Below are positions 18,671 to 28,698 of a DNA stretch of 64,000 nt, piece by piece. Position 1 is the first letter of the stretch. Every line of letters starts with the position of its first letter. The translations under genes and the position numbers were made by a program. The DNA comes from Nostoc sp. KVJ3 (GTDB lineage Bacteria > Cyanobacteriota > Cyanobacteriia > Cyanobacteriales > Nostocaceae), in the NCBI RefSeq assembly GCF_026127265.1, contig NZ_WWFG01000002.1:1054001-1118000 (forward strand). The letters are read 5' to 3'. Under the pieces are notes generated by a model that saw nothing but the letters and a program-made list of their open reading frames with translations, was not told the origin of the DNA and did not search any database.

Positions 18671-18994
18671 ATGGAAATACCCCAACGCGTATCTGTCCGC
18701 TACAAAGACGCGTCCTTCAATAGTAATGAAATCCGTTTGAGAACCTTTCGGCTTGGGTTACAGATATGGGAAGAACAAACAAAACCTAGAAAAACAGAGC
18801 TTTATCAGTTTATATCTTCTTGCTTGAAACAAGTTGACCGCCAAGATCGTTTTATGTTTTCTCTGCTGTTTATAGAATTAACAGACCTGATTCGCAATTC
18901 TTCCCTGGAAAGGGGAACCAAGGAGGTTTTGATTAAAACAGCTTTTAGGGAGTTTGCTTGTGCAATAACAGATTTTGAAGATGTTGGTAAATAA
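18671..18994 (+). CDS. Hypothetical protein, 107 residues
   Basis: Protein-like composition (charged, alpha-helical, 'GLQIWEEQTKPRKTELYQFI'), without membrane segment or signal. No ribosome site is clear before the ATG at 18671. It ends 370 bp before the first CRISPR repeat and points toward the array, but nothing in the sequence links it to Cas proteins. Family not recognised. It may be a lineage-specific small protein. Confidence 0.5.
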   Translation: MEIPQRVSVRYKDASFNSNEIRLRTFRLGLQIWEEQTKPRKTELYQFISSCLKQVDRQDRFMFSLLFIELTDLIRNSSLERGTKEVLIKTAFREFACAITDFEDVGK

Positions 18995-19364
18995 AATTGG
19001 GCATTGGGCATTGGGAATTGGGTTTAAATATGGGATTCCCATTCCCTTTTTTGAAGATGTTGCCCTTAATTCAGGTAATCTAATCGAGTAGGATATCTAT
19101 GTAAGTGGCTTTCCAATCAGATTAGTTTTTTACTGAATGCGCGGATGGGTGGGTGTTGGGGAAGAGGTCACTAGAAAAATGGCTGAATTGCCTTATCTAC
19201 AGTAACTTGAGAGCGATCGCATTTTTAAACCATCCGCGCACCTTATGGAGACTGATTTTCAGCCATTTGCCTCTAGCCAAATTACTACCCCTCATGTTAT
19301 GATTTCTCCATCCGCGCAACCGAACCTTGAAAACCAAATAACACAAAGCTTTCAGCAGCCAGCG
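18995..19364 (+). promoter_or_regulatory. CRISPR leader region
   Basis: 370 bp between the hypothetical gene and the first repeat. The word CCATCCGCGCA occurs twice (near 19230 and 19309) and an inverted copy (TGCGCGGATGG) near 19138. 'AACCGAACCTTGAAAACCAA' just before the first repeat (19318-19337) resembles leader-proximal sequence of other cyanobacterial arrays (recalled, not searched). The leader is placed here because the degenerate repeat is at the other end and the repeat 3' end reads ATTGAAAC on the + strand. Confidence 0.65.
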
Positions 19365-22300
19365 ATTGCAATTAACTAAAATCCCTATTAGGGATTGAAA
19401 CAGCACCGAGAGCGATCGCACTGGATGATGATTGATCTATTGCAATTAACTAAAATCCCTATTAGGGATTGAAACTCCAGTAATCGCGTTGTAAAGTAGT
19501 TAGTTGTGAAATTGCAATTAACTAAAATCCCTATTAGGGATTGAAACGAAGATTTATCTAATCTATTAAAGCTATTAAAAACCATTGCAATTAACTAAAA
19601 TCCCTATTAGGGATTGAAACAAGCAACAACAACAATCAGCGATGCTTGCAGTTGATTGCAATTAACTAAAATCCCTATTAGGGATTGAAACTAAAAATGA
19701 GATTACATCGGAACAAGCCGATAAAATTGCAATTAACTAAAATCCCTATTAGGGATTGAAACAGTCGATCGCCAAATCCAAACTTTTTAAAAACTGTAAT
19801 TGCAATTAACTAAAATCCCTATTAGGGATTGAAACTTCCATTCATTAATACTGGATTGACGGTCAAAGATTGCAATTAACTAAAATCCCTATTAGGGATT
19901 GAAACATGAGTTACATTGATGTTGATGTTGAAGTTGTTGATTGCAATTAACTAAAATCCCTATTAGGGATTGAAACTCATATTCTGCAAGTTCCAATCCT
20001 GCCTGAGAATCTAAATTGCAATTAACTAAAATCCCTATTAGGGATTGAAACAGCATCAGACCACTGATTCCAGGGAAGAGGCGTACCAGATTGCAATTAA
20101 CTAAAATCCCTATTAGGGATTGAAACATATTAAATGTAGAGTAATATGCCTTCGACAAGCATAGATTGCAATTAACTAAAATCCCTATTAGGGATTGAAA
20201 CAATAGTTCCATTTCCCGAACAATTAGGTAACCCCGATTGCAATTAACTAAAATCCCTATTAGGGATTGAAACAGTTCTGCATCTAAAGCCGCAAGACGT
20301 TGTGCATTCATTGCAATTAACTAAAATCCCTATTAGGGATTGAAACATGACCTTAGTGGTGACAAGAAAACCATGCACCGAATTGCAATTAACTAAAATC
20401 CCTATTAGGGATTGAAACGTGGATGAATCTTGATTTCCTGTCTACAGATTGGATTGCAATTAACTAAAATCCCTATTAGGGATTGAAACAACTAAATCAT
20501 TGCATCGCCTTTCTAGTAAATTTGATTGCAATTAACTAAAATCCCTATTAGGGATTGAAACATGGGCTTATCTCCGTCACGAGCGGGAAACAGGATTGCA
20601 ATTAACTAAAATCCCTATTAGGGATTGAAACGAAGCTAAAACCGCCAAAACTTTAGACGAAAATTTCAATTGCAATTAACTAAAATCCCTATTAGGGATT
20701 GAAACGTTCGACCGCCTCAGCAATGATTGATTCACGATCCAAATTGCAATTAACTAAAATCCCTATTAGGGATTGAAACATTTTCTAATTCAATGTCGGC
20801 TTGTACTAGTTCTTCAATTGCAATTAACTAAAATCCCTATTAGGGATTGAAACACGAAACGAAATGAATCTAAACCAAACAGAAATTGCAATTAACTAAA
20901 ATCCCTATTAGGGATTGAAACATCAACCCAAGGCGGGCCCACTCTTCCCCGGTCAATTGCAATTAACTAAAATCCCTATTAGGGATTGAAACCAGCTTGA
21001 GGCTTCAGTTGCCTCATTATCTAGAGAATTGCAATTAACTAAAATCCCTATTAGGGATTGAAACAAGTATCTGTACTGAATTTGCTATGAGAAGAATTTA
21101 ATTGCAATTAACTAAAATCCCTATTAGGGATTGAAACTCAAAGGTCAATTCCTCCGGTGAATGGCTCGAAAATTGCAATTAACTAAAATCCCTATTAGGG
21201 ATTGAAACATTTTACCTTGAATATCAGAGGCATTTAGAGAGGATTGCAATTAACTAAAATCCCTATTAGGGATTGAAACCCCTGTGCAATGGCACAGGGG
21301 ACAGCAAGTGTGAATTGCAATTAACTAAAATCCCTATTAGGGATTGAAACGCATTCATCAACTAGGATCGGGAACTCTTCAGATTGCAATTAACTAAAAT
21401 CCCTATTAGGGATTGAAACTGCCGGTACCGACAACATCCTCAAAAGGAATGGCTCGATTGCAATTAACTAAAATCCCTATTAGGGATTGAAACACAATAT
21501 AATCCTTGGCTTTGCCTCTAAGTGCCAATTGCAATTAACTAAAATCCCTATTAGGGATTGAAACGGGGTATTATTTTGCTTACTAATATTCAATGCAGAT
21601 ATTTAATATTGCAATTAACTAAAATCCCTATTAGGGATTGAAACGCATTCTCAAAACTGTGCCCAACCGCCCCTCTACCACATTGCAATTAACTAAAATC
21701 CCTATTAGGGATTGAAACCTGCGCTTCTATCTGTGCGAGACTGATAAAATCCATAATTGCAATTAACTAAAATCCCTATTAGGGATTGAAACACGCTACC
21801 TGCTTGCGCCGCGTGATCATTCTCAATTGCAATTAACTAAAATCCCTATTAGGGATTGAAACAGAGATCGAGTTGCCGTCATTAGAAAAGTTAGAAAATT
21901 GCAATTAACTAAAATCCCTATTAGGGATTGAAACAGGGAAGGGCTACTCTGGGAGGAGATTGAGCGCGAATTGCAATTAACTAAAATCCCTATTAGGGAT
22001 TGAAACTTACGCCACCGGGGGTAAATCCGGCAAAGGCGACGACGGATTGCAATTAACTAAAATCCCTATTAGGGATTGAAACGTTGGGTTGGTGTTGGTT
22101 CCGTTTGCAAGCGAATTGCAATTAACTAAAATCCCTATTAGGGATTGAAACATGGAGCGCTGTATCAAAAAAGCTAAGGAGGCAAAAGAATTGCAATTAA
22201 CTAAAATCCCTATTAGGGATTGAAACAAAGTATATTTGGTACTCAGCACAAGCCCTCAGATTGCAATTAACTAAAATCCCTATTAGGGATTGAAACATAA

Positions 22301-23010
22301 AATATTGCGTCATGAATGCCACTCTTTAGAGATTGCAATTAACTAAAATCCCTATTAGGGATTGAAACGATGCTGTTAGAGAGATATGTTTAGAGTGGCA
22401 GATGATTGCAATTAACTAAAATCCCTATTAGGGATTGAAACGCAATCTAAGGCTGTAGCAGCTAATGGAATCATATTGCAATTAACTAAAATCCCTATTA
22501 GGGATTGAAACTTGTCGTCACAAGTAATCCTAATATTTCTGCCAAATTGCAATTAACTAAAATCCCTATTAGGGATTGAAACGTTTTATTTTGCTCGATT
22601 CTCACAATTTCCTTGAATTGCAATTAACTAAAATCCCTATTAGGGATTGAAACGCGAACTCAGCGTGTCCTTTGCCCACCGAATACAGTATTGCAATTAA
22701 CTAAAATCCCTATTAGGGATTGAAACCAAAGCTACCGTGCCATAATTTGTAGCCGTACCATTGCAATTAACTAAAATCCCTATTAGGGATTGAAACCGGA
22801 CACACCATTTACTATCGCTCATGGATGGTACATTGCAATTAACTAAAATCCCTATTAGGGATTGAAACGAGAAAGGGTGGAGTATTCGCGGTGTAAATTA
22901 TGATTGCAATTAACTAAAATCCCTATTAGGGATTGAAACCAGATCCCTAATTTCTGTTCGGTGTGGCTTACCAATTGCAATTCATAAAAATCCCTATTAG
23001 GGATTGAAAC
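19365..23010 (+). CRISPR. CRISPR array: 51 repeats of 37 bp, 50 spacers
   Basis: I located 51 repeats of 37 bp. Each starts ATTGCAATTAACTAAAATCC and ends CTATTAGGGATTGAAAC; fifty are identical as read. The last (22974-23010) is degenerate near its centre (TTCATAAAAATCC instead of TTAACTAAAATCC), marking the leader-distal end. Spacers are 31-43 nt, mostly 33-38; the sum of repeats and spacers equals the array length exactly. The repeat contains AATCCCTA/TAGGGATT, which can fold just before the ATTGAAAC tag typical of type I and III arrays in cyanobacteria. No cas gene lies in this 64-kb window, so processing and interference must be supplied from elsewhere. Transcription should run left to right. 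Confidence 0.97.
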
Positions 23011-23058
23011 TATTGAAACATAGAATTTGCACATTTGGGATTCTCCCTAGCGATCGCC

Positions 23059-23580
23059 TTATTTTTCCCGATTTATCCAATCTTCTCCACCAGCTAACTG
23101 ACTAAGATAATCATCCATAATTGCTGGTAATTCCTTTGGCGAATAAGTATATGTTAAAGCTAGTAAACTACTTGCTGTAGTTAAAATCTGGTTTTTATCT
23201 AACATCGCCGACAACTGAGAGCGAGTAAAATTGCCATTCATCACTTCCTCACTAGCATCAGCGATCGCATCTTCAATAATTTCCTCTTCTATCAAATTTT
23301 GCCATTCGCCTAAATTAATATAATAAGAGGTTTTATTATCTTTAATATTCAGCTTTTTAATTTCTCGGACGGAATTACGAATAGAATTTGCCCATGAACC
23401 AGTTAATCGTTGTTCTACTTGGTTCTTAATCAAATGAATCAGCAGAATCTTTAAATAAGCTTGGATATTCCGCAGAATAGCTTGTTTACTCATGCCTTCT
23501 AATTCATCTACAATTGCCAAGGCATCTGCATAACGTCCTTCCTGGATACAAGTTCTGAGGTCTATTAATTCCTGTGTCAT
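23059..23580 (-). CDS. DUF29 family protein
   Basis: 173 residues. 'MTQELIDLRTCIQEGRYADA' followed by 'DELEGMSKQAILRNIQAYLK' and 'ILLIHLIKNQVEQR' is the DUF29 pattern, a family abundant in cyanobacteria and of unknown function. No catalytic motif is visible. It is convergent to the CRISPR array, ending 48 bp from the last repeat; there is no reason to call it CRISPR-associated, because DUF29 genes are dispersed through these genomes. Confidence 0.8.
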   Translation of the reverse strand: MTQELIDLRTCIQEGRYADALAIVDELEGMSKQAILRNIQAYLKILLIHLIKNQVEQRLTGSWANSIRNSVREIKKLNIKDNKTSYYINLGEWQNLIEEEIIEDAIADASEEVMNGNFTRSQLSAMLDKNQILTTASSLLALTYTYSPKELPAIMDDYLSQLAGGEDWINREK

Positions 23581-23756
23581 AATCTATCAACCTCAAAATT
23601 TCATTTTTCTAGTACTTTTCATTAGAATTAGGTGTACAGGTAAGGACACAACATACTTGTATCCCTACGAGAGTCTGTACTTCACTCCATTGCAAACAGC
23701 TATTATTTCAATATAGCAATCACCACTTGCACAAACCTACACAAACAAATTATCCT

Positions 23757-24380
23757 TCACTTCTTCACCTGTATCACTTGCAAACTACCACCTACATATA
23801 AAGTTTGCTCACTCACATCAAACCCAGTCTCAGTTAACAAACCAGGTAAATCAGTTTTCAACAATTCCCAAGCTGTTTCCGTCTCAAACAACAACAAAAA
23901 CAGTGATATCCCAGGCCAAAATATCGGATTTGTAGGAGCGTGAAAATCCACCAACGTAAACACCCCTCCAGGCTTCAGCACCCGATAAACTTCATTAATA
24001 ATTTTTTGTAATTGCTGAGTCTGCATCTCGTGTAATGCAACACTGGTATGCACCACATCAAACAGATTATCTGCAAATGGCATCTCCTCGGCAAAAGCTT
24101 CGACATAAGAAGCTTCAGGGACATTTAGCCGTGCGCGTTGCAAAGACTTAGGTGAAGCATCCAATCCTGTTACATTTTGTGAAAATCTTACTAAAAATTG
24201 CGTTGTTTGACCACTACCGCAACATAAATCTAAAACCTGAGTATCTGAGTGAATTGTTAAGCCTTGCAAAGCAAGTTGCCGAAAACGCGCTTCACCACCT
24301 ACACTTAAGGCTGTTAAACGAGAGATACTATCATACAACCACTGATAGCGGTAACTCCAATCCCTTAAAATTGTTGCCAT
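23757..24380 (-). CDS. Class I SAM-dependent methyltransferase
   Basis: 207 residues with 'TQVLDLCCGSGQTTQFLVRF' (SAM-binding motif I, about 47-66), 'VTGLDASPKSLQRAR' (motif II acidic loop) and 'VLKPGGVFTLVDFHAP' (motif after strand 5), as in UbiE/COQ5-like enzymes. The substrate is not predictable. The gene starts 95 bp from hemH in divergent orientation, so a shared promoter region is likely, but a tetrapyrrole role is only a guess. Confidence 0.85.
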   Translation of the reverse strand: MATILRDWSYRYQWLYDSISRLTALSVGGEARFRQLALQGLTIHSDTQVLDLCCGSGQTTQFLVRFSQNVTGLDASPKSLQRARLNVPEASYVEAFAEEMPFADNLFDVVHTSVALHEMQTQQLQKIINEVYRVLKPGGVFTLVDFHAPTNPIFWPGISLFLLLFETETAWELLKTDLPGLLTETGFDVSEQTLYVGGSLQVIQVKK

Positions 24381-24474
24381 TGCATATTTCCTTGCTATTA
24401 AGCTTTATTATTTAATAAAGATATATTGTTAACATTAGTAAAAAATCTGAAAAGATTGGGGGAAAGTAACAGCT

Positions 24475-25641
24475 ATGGGTCGTGTAGGCGTCTTATTACT
24501 CAATCTCGGTGGCCCCGATAAGCTAGAAGATGTCGGGCCGTTTTTGTATAACCTATTTTCCGATCCGGAAATTATTCGCCTACCGTTTCGCTGGTTGCAA
24601 AAGCCTCTAGCCTGGTTTATTGCCTCGCGGCGAACCAGAACGTCTCAAGAAAATTATAAGCAAATCGGTGGTGGTTCCCCACTGCGACGGATCACAGAAG
24701 CGCAAGGGGAAGCTTTAAAAGAACAATTGAGTCATTTAGGGCAAGAAGCTAATATCTACGTGGGAATGCGTTATTGGCATCCTTATACAGAAGAAGCGAT
24801 CGCACAGATTACCCAAGATAATATAGAACACCTGGTAATATTACCACTATATCCCCAGTTTTCTATCAGTACTAGTGGTTCTAGCTTCCGGCTTTTAGAT
24901 AAGCTTTGGCAAGAAGACCCAAAACTTCAGCCCATTGAATACACCGTTATTCCTTCTTGGTACAAACAACCAGGCTACCTCCAAGCAATGGCGGAACTCA
25001 TAGCCCAAGAACTTGAGCAGTTTCCTAACCCGGATGAGGTTCATATATTTTTCAGCGCTCACGGCGTTCCTAAAAGCTACGTTGAAGAAGCTGGCGACCC
25101 TTACCAGCAAGAAATTGAGGAATGTGCTGCTCTGATTATACAGACCCTCAATCGTCCCAATGCCCACACCTTAGCTTACCAAAGTCGTGTCGGCCCAGTC
25201 GAATGGCTGCAACCCTATACTGAAGATGCGCTCAAAGAACTAGGCGCACAAGGCGTTAAAGATTTAGTTGTCGTGCCTATTAGTTTTGTCTCAGAGCATA
25301 TCGAGACACTGCAAGAAATTGATATTGAGTATCGAGAAGTAGCAGAAGAATCAGGAATTCATAACTTCCGCCGCGTTCCTGCTCCTAATACCCATCCTGT
25401 ATTTATTAATGCACTTGCAGACTTAGTGATTGATGCGCTGAAAAACCCCAGCTTCAAGCTTTCGCAAGCTGCCCAAATGAAAAAAATGGTTAAAATGTAC
25501 CCCCAAGAGCGTTGGGAATGGGGTCTAACTACTAGCGCTGAAGTCTGGAATGGTCGGATTGCTATGCTGGGCTTCATTGCCTTAATCATTGAGCTAATTA
25601 CCGGTCACGGCTTCTTACACATGATTGGACTTTTGCAATAA
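24475..25641 (+). CDS. hemH: Ferrochelatase with C-terminal CAB/HLIP-like domain
   Basis: 388 residues. The catalytic domain (1-320) inserts ferrous iron into protoporphyrin IX, the last step to heme. 'VGVLLLNLGGPDKLEDVGPF' opens it; 'FFSAHGVP' carries the active-site His and 'PISFVSEHIETL' the conserved Glu. The C-terminal extension (about 345-388) 'EVWNGRIAMLGFIALIIELI' is a chlorophyll-binding-like membrane helix typical of cyanobacterial and plastid enzymes, linked to dimerisation and to coordinating heme with chlorophyll supply. Start at ATG 24475 fits the family. Confidence 0.96.
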   Translation: MGRVGVLLLNLGGPDKLEDVGPFLYNLFSDPEIIRLPFRWLQKPLAWFIASRRTRTSQENYKQIGGGSPLRRITEAQGEALKEQLSHLGQEANIYVGMRYWHPYTEEAIAQITQDNIEHLVILPLYPQFSISTSGSSFRLLDKLWQEDPKLQPIEYTVIPSWYKQPGYLQAMAELIAQELEQFPNPDEVHIFFSAHGVPKSYVEEAGDPYQQEIEECAALIIQTLNRPNAHTLAYQSRVGPVEWLQPYTEDALKELGAQGVKDLVVVPISFVSEHIETLQEIDIEYREVAEESGIHNFRRVPAPNTHPVFINALADLVIDALKNPSFKLSQAAQMKKMVKMYPQERWEWGLTTSAEVWNGRIAMLGFIALIIELITGHGFLHMIGLLQ

Positions 25642-25731
25642 AGGGAATTGGGAATTGGGCAATATATTAATAATTCTTCTCCCCCTGCTCCCTGCTCCCT
25701 GCTCCCTTCCTTCTTTCCCGTCCCCCATTCC
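25642..25731. repeat. STRR-type low-complexity spacer between hemH and the DUF4126 gene
   Basis: 'GGGAATTGGGAATTGGGCA' and 'CCCTGCTCCCTGCTCCC' runs, with short 7-9-bp units. Similar runs occur at 18999-19030, 30289-30383 and 60305-60432. They are non-coding and sit between convergent or tandem genes. Confidence 0.75.
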
Positions 25732-26271
25732 CTATCCCCTTATGTGATACCAGTCATACCACTGCTTGGCGCTACGAACTGCAAACCACAGCAGTATTAA
25801 AGCAATTAATCCCCCTTGCCAGGGAGCATCGAAGGCAAAAAGGACTAGAGCAATGCACAAGGTATCTTGAAGAAAAACTGCCCACAAGGGTAAGCCACGT
25901 AACCGATAGAACCAACCAACTTGAACTAGCTGGAGTACTAAAGCTAATGAACCGCCAATACAGGCAATCAGCCAATCTGGTGTTGCTGTTGCATTAGCTA
26001 CTGCTAAACCCATCATTGCCCCCACAATGGGAGACATGAATAACTGAACCAGTTGTAGTAATCTTTGCCCCCATAGTTTTTTTGAGGCTAATAATTCAAC
26101 TAAAGACCAACAACTAAGGCAACCTAATAATATTGGTGGGGAAATGTGAGATAAAATTGGAAATTGTGACCAGAAGTCACTACCCTGCAATAATCCAATA
26201 ATCAGCAAAGGTATGCCTATTCTCATTCCTGCTGCCGCAGATGCAGAAAGTGTGGCTAGGATTTCAATCAT
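25732..26271 (-). CDS. DUF4126 family membrane protein
   Basis: 179 residues, about five membrane segments, starting 'MIEILATLSASAAAGMRIGI', the small-residue N-terminus typical of DUF4126. No soluble domain or catalytic motif. Function unknown; probably an inner or thylakoid membrane protein. It converges on hemH with a 90-bp low-complexity gap. Confidence 0.75.
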   Translation of the reverse strand: MIEILATLSASAAAGMRIGIPLLIIGLLQGSDFWSQFPILSHISPPILLGCLSCWSLVELLASKKLWGQRLLQLVQLFMSPIVGAMMGLAVANATATPDWLIACIGGSLALVLQLVQVGWFYRLRGLPLWAVFLQDTLCIALVLFAFDAPWQGGLIALILLWFAVRSAKQWYDWYHIRG

Positions 26272-26493
26272 TAAAGCACTCGTAGCACTAATAAATAAGT
26301 AAGCATTTGTTATGTATACTACCCAGTGCGGGCAATAATTCCAGCATCAAACATACAGTCTTCAGGAATCCAATCCTAAAATTTTTGGTATTTTTATATT
26401 CTTTTTTAATGTGGGTTCTCGGTTACAGCCGTTTTCATGTATTGGAACCAAGTCTGTCGTCAGGGCACAGCATTGCTGATTGGTGTCAACCTA

Positions 26494-26661
26494 AGAGGTT
26501 GAATGAACAAGTATTTCGCTGTGACTTTAGACACTTTTAGATCCCCCCTAACCCCCCTTAAAAAAGGGGGAACCGGAGTCAAATTCCCCCAATTTATCGG
26601 GGGATTTAGGGGGATCTAGAATGTTTTACTACCAAGAAGAGGACTTGTTCATTCATCCTCT
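26494..26661. mobile_element. MITE-like element, family C copy 2
   Basis: 168 bp with 19-bp inverted ends matching in 17-18 positions (AGAGGTTGAATGAACAAGT at 26494-26512 against the complement of 26643-26661). Just inside, 'TATTTCGCTGTGACTTTAGA' parallels the copy at 10425-10634. The interior is the 'CCCCCCTTAAAAAAGGGGG' palindrome plus a second 'CCCCC...GGGGG' pair. Non-coding. Confidence 0.65.
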
Positions 26662-26847
26662 AAGCTCGACTTTATCCATTTTTTTCGCAACGCGATCGCG
26701 ATCGCTGAAACCCGTGTGGGATAGTAGTTTTACTTTTTGAACTTGATCTATGCTCTGTGACGTAGAAAAAGTATTTGCCAAAAAGCCACGATTTTTGCCA
26801 GATAAAGAAACCGAATTCTTAATTTTGGATAAAGTCGAGCTAAGAGG
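26657..26847. repeat. 191-bp inverted-repeat element abutting the MITE
   Basis: CCTCTAAGCTCGACTTTATC at 26657-26676, continuing CA, is complementary to TGGATAAAGTCGAGCTAAGA plus GG at 26826-26847 with a single mismatch over 22 bp. Its left arm overlaps the right end of the family C element by 5 bp. The interior includes tandem CGATCG words and no credible gene. Confidence 0.55.
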
Positions 26848-27420
26848 ATAATACCGTTTCTTTGTGAAGCTGCATATATTTACCCCCCGGCTACGCCGTC
26901 CCCCCGATGTGTTGAGGGGACTTATTGTGTGCATCTTCATAAATAACTGGTATAAAGCCCAATCTATTGTGTACAAACGGACAATTGGATGAAGAAAGTA
27001 CACTTGTATCAAATTAGGTTAATAACTTATAATTTCTGCTAGAACGCAACCAAAGCTGCGCTTTTGCTCTCCTGCTCGCAAGTCTACTGTGTACACACAA
27101 GTCGAAAAATCCTCTAGCCATATTTTGATCAGAGTGAAACTATTACACTCACCGACATCCCGCCCCGAACTGAAGTTCAGGGCTGATAGCGAAAGTCCAC
27201 TCAAGTGGACTGAATTGATCCTTTAGTCTACTTGAGTGGACTTCAGCTATGAAACTCGGAATTCATTCCAAGGCGGAATAGAAAAGCAATGCGAGATTTA
27301 TTAATAAAGCTATGACTTGTCTGATACAGCGTAGCTCCGCAAAAAAGGAGGGGCTGAAAGTGTCAAAATGGCAATTAGCCGAACTCGATATTACATATAC
27401 AAGCAGATAAGGTAATAAAA
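26848..27420. other. Intergenic region before the TPR gene
   Basis: No real gene. A 26-bp inverted repeat with few mismatches (27186-27211 and 27225-27250, 'AAGTCCACTCAAGTGGACT' type) is a common dispersed repeat. Open frames here have no ribosome site or protein-like composition. Confidence 0.5.
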
Positions 27421-28650
27421 ATGCCAAAAAACAAGAATCTACTGGTAGCAGCTGTTATCTGCTTGTGTTTGAGTAATGGAAATACTGCCTTTGGTAAAGA
27501 TGTTGGCGTTATTTTATCCAAAATTCCAGACTCAAATCAAGCAACAGTTACTGAGAACAAAAATGCAGTTGCTAACTTTGAGCAAGGAAGCAATCTCTAC
27601 AAAAAAGGAGATTTTAAAGGAGCAGAGGCGGCTTTTCGGAAAGCGATTGAACTAGAACCCAACTTTGCACAAGCTTATATTGCTTTGGCAAATACTCTCG
27701 ACGATCAAGGCAAACCCCAAGAAGCGATCGCACAATATCATAAAGCCATTAGCCTCAATCCTCAAGACTCTGGAGCCTACTTTAATTTGGGTTTGACTTT
27801 AGCAAGACAGAATCAATTAGAAGCTGCGATCGCTCAATACAAAAAAGCCCTCAGTCTTGAACCTAACTATGCAGACGCTCACTATAACTTAGGAAATGCT
27901 CTCTACGCTCAAGGGAAGCTCGCCGAAGCAGTTACCGAATATACAGCGGCGATTCGCCTCAAACCCAGCTATGCCCCAACTTACACACGCCTGGGAAATG
28001 CTCTATACGATCGAGGTGAGCTAGCAGAAGCAGTTATCCAATACAAAAAATCCATTAGCTTAGATCCCAAGTATGCAGACGCTCACTATTATTTAGGAAA
28101 TGCTTTGTATGCTCAAGGAAAGCCAGCAGAAGCGATCGCCGAATATACAGCAGCTATTCGCCTCAATCCCAAAAAGTCGCCAGGTTACAATGCCTTGGGC
28201 AATACTCTCTACGCTCAAGGCAAACTAGAAGAAGCGATCGCCCAATATAAAAAAGCCCTCAGCCTTGAACCCAACTATACAGACGCTCACTATAATTTAG
28301 CCAGCGCTTTTTACGCTCAAGGCAAGCTAACAGAAGCGATCGCCGAATATAACGAAGCAATTCGCCTCGATCCCAAACACGCACAAGCTTACACCGGTTT
28401 GGCCAATGCGATGGACGATCAAGGTAAACCTCAAGAAGCGATCGCACATTACAAAAAAGCCATTAGCCTTGTCCCCAACGATGCATTCACTTATTATAAT
28501 TTGGGAATCACTTTAGGAAGAGAACAACAGCTAGAAGAAGCGATCGTTAATCTCAAAAAAGCCAGAGAGTTATTCCAAGCTGAAGAAAATAAAGAGATGG
28601 TTGAGCAAGTCGATCAACTAATCCAAAAAATTAATACCCGAACGAATTGA
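27421..28650 (+). CDS. Exported tetratricopeptide-repeat protein (10 TPRs)
   Basis: 409 residues. A signal peptide is likely (1-25, 'KNKNLLVAAVICLCLSNGNT'). From about 46 to 385 there are ten 34-residue TPRs of the canonical 'AxxNLGNALYAQGKLxEAIAxYxxAIxLxP' type, nearly perfect in spacing, then a short charged tail. TPR solenoids bind partner proteins; the exported form would work in the periplasm or thylakoid lumen. The repeats are very similar at DNA level with HIP1 sites inside several, implying recent internal duplication. The partner is unknown. It is followed after 48 bp by cobA-hemD on the same strand. Confidence 0.88.
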   Translation: MPKNKNLLVAAVICLCLSNGNTAFGKDVGVILSKIPDSNQATVTENKNAVANFEQGSNLYKKGDFKGAEAAFRKAIELEPNFAQAYIALANTLDDQGKPQEAIAQYHKAISLNPQDSGAYFNLGLTLARQNQLEAAIAQYKKALSLEPNYADAHYNLGNALYAQGKLAEAVTEYTAAIRLKPSYAPTYTRLGNALYDRGELAEAVIQYKKSISLDPKYADAHYYLGNALYAQGKPAEAIAEYTAAIRLNPKKSPGYNALGNTLYAQGKLEEAIAQYKKALSLEPNYTDAHYNLASAFYAQGKLTEAIAEYNEAIRLDPKHAQAYTGLANAMDDQGKPQEAIAHYKKAISLVPNDAFTYYNLGITLGREQQLEEAIVNLKKARELFQAEENKEMVEQVDQLIQKINTRTN

Positions 28651-28698
28651 ATTCAGGGAATTGGGCATGGAGAATTGGGAAGTAATGACAAGTGACAA

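Noticed and set aside
19388..20311. Reverse-strand open frames through the CRISPR array with repeated 'FQSLIGILVNCN'
   Set aside because: They are translations of the CRISPR repeat; 37-bp repeats plus spacers of varied length happen to stay open. The same holds for 22007-22249.
23059..23580. DUF29 gene as a CRISPR-associated gene
   Set aside because: DUF29 genes are scattered in cyanobacteria; adjacency alone does not support a Cas role.
26653..27012. 119-residue reverse frame
   Set aside because: It translates inverted-repeat arms and C/G-rich repeat sequence, with no ribosome site.
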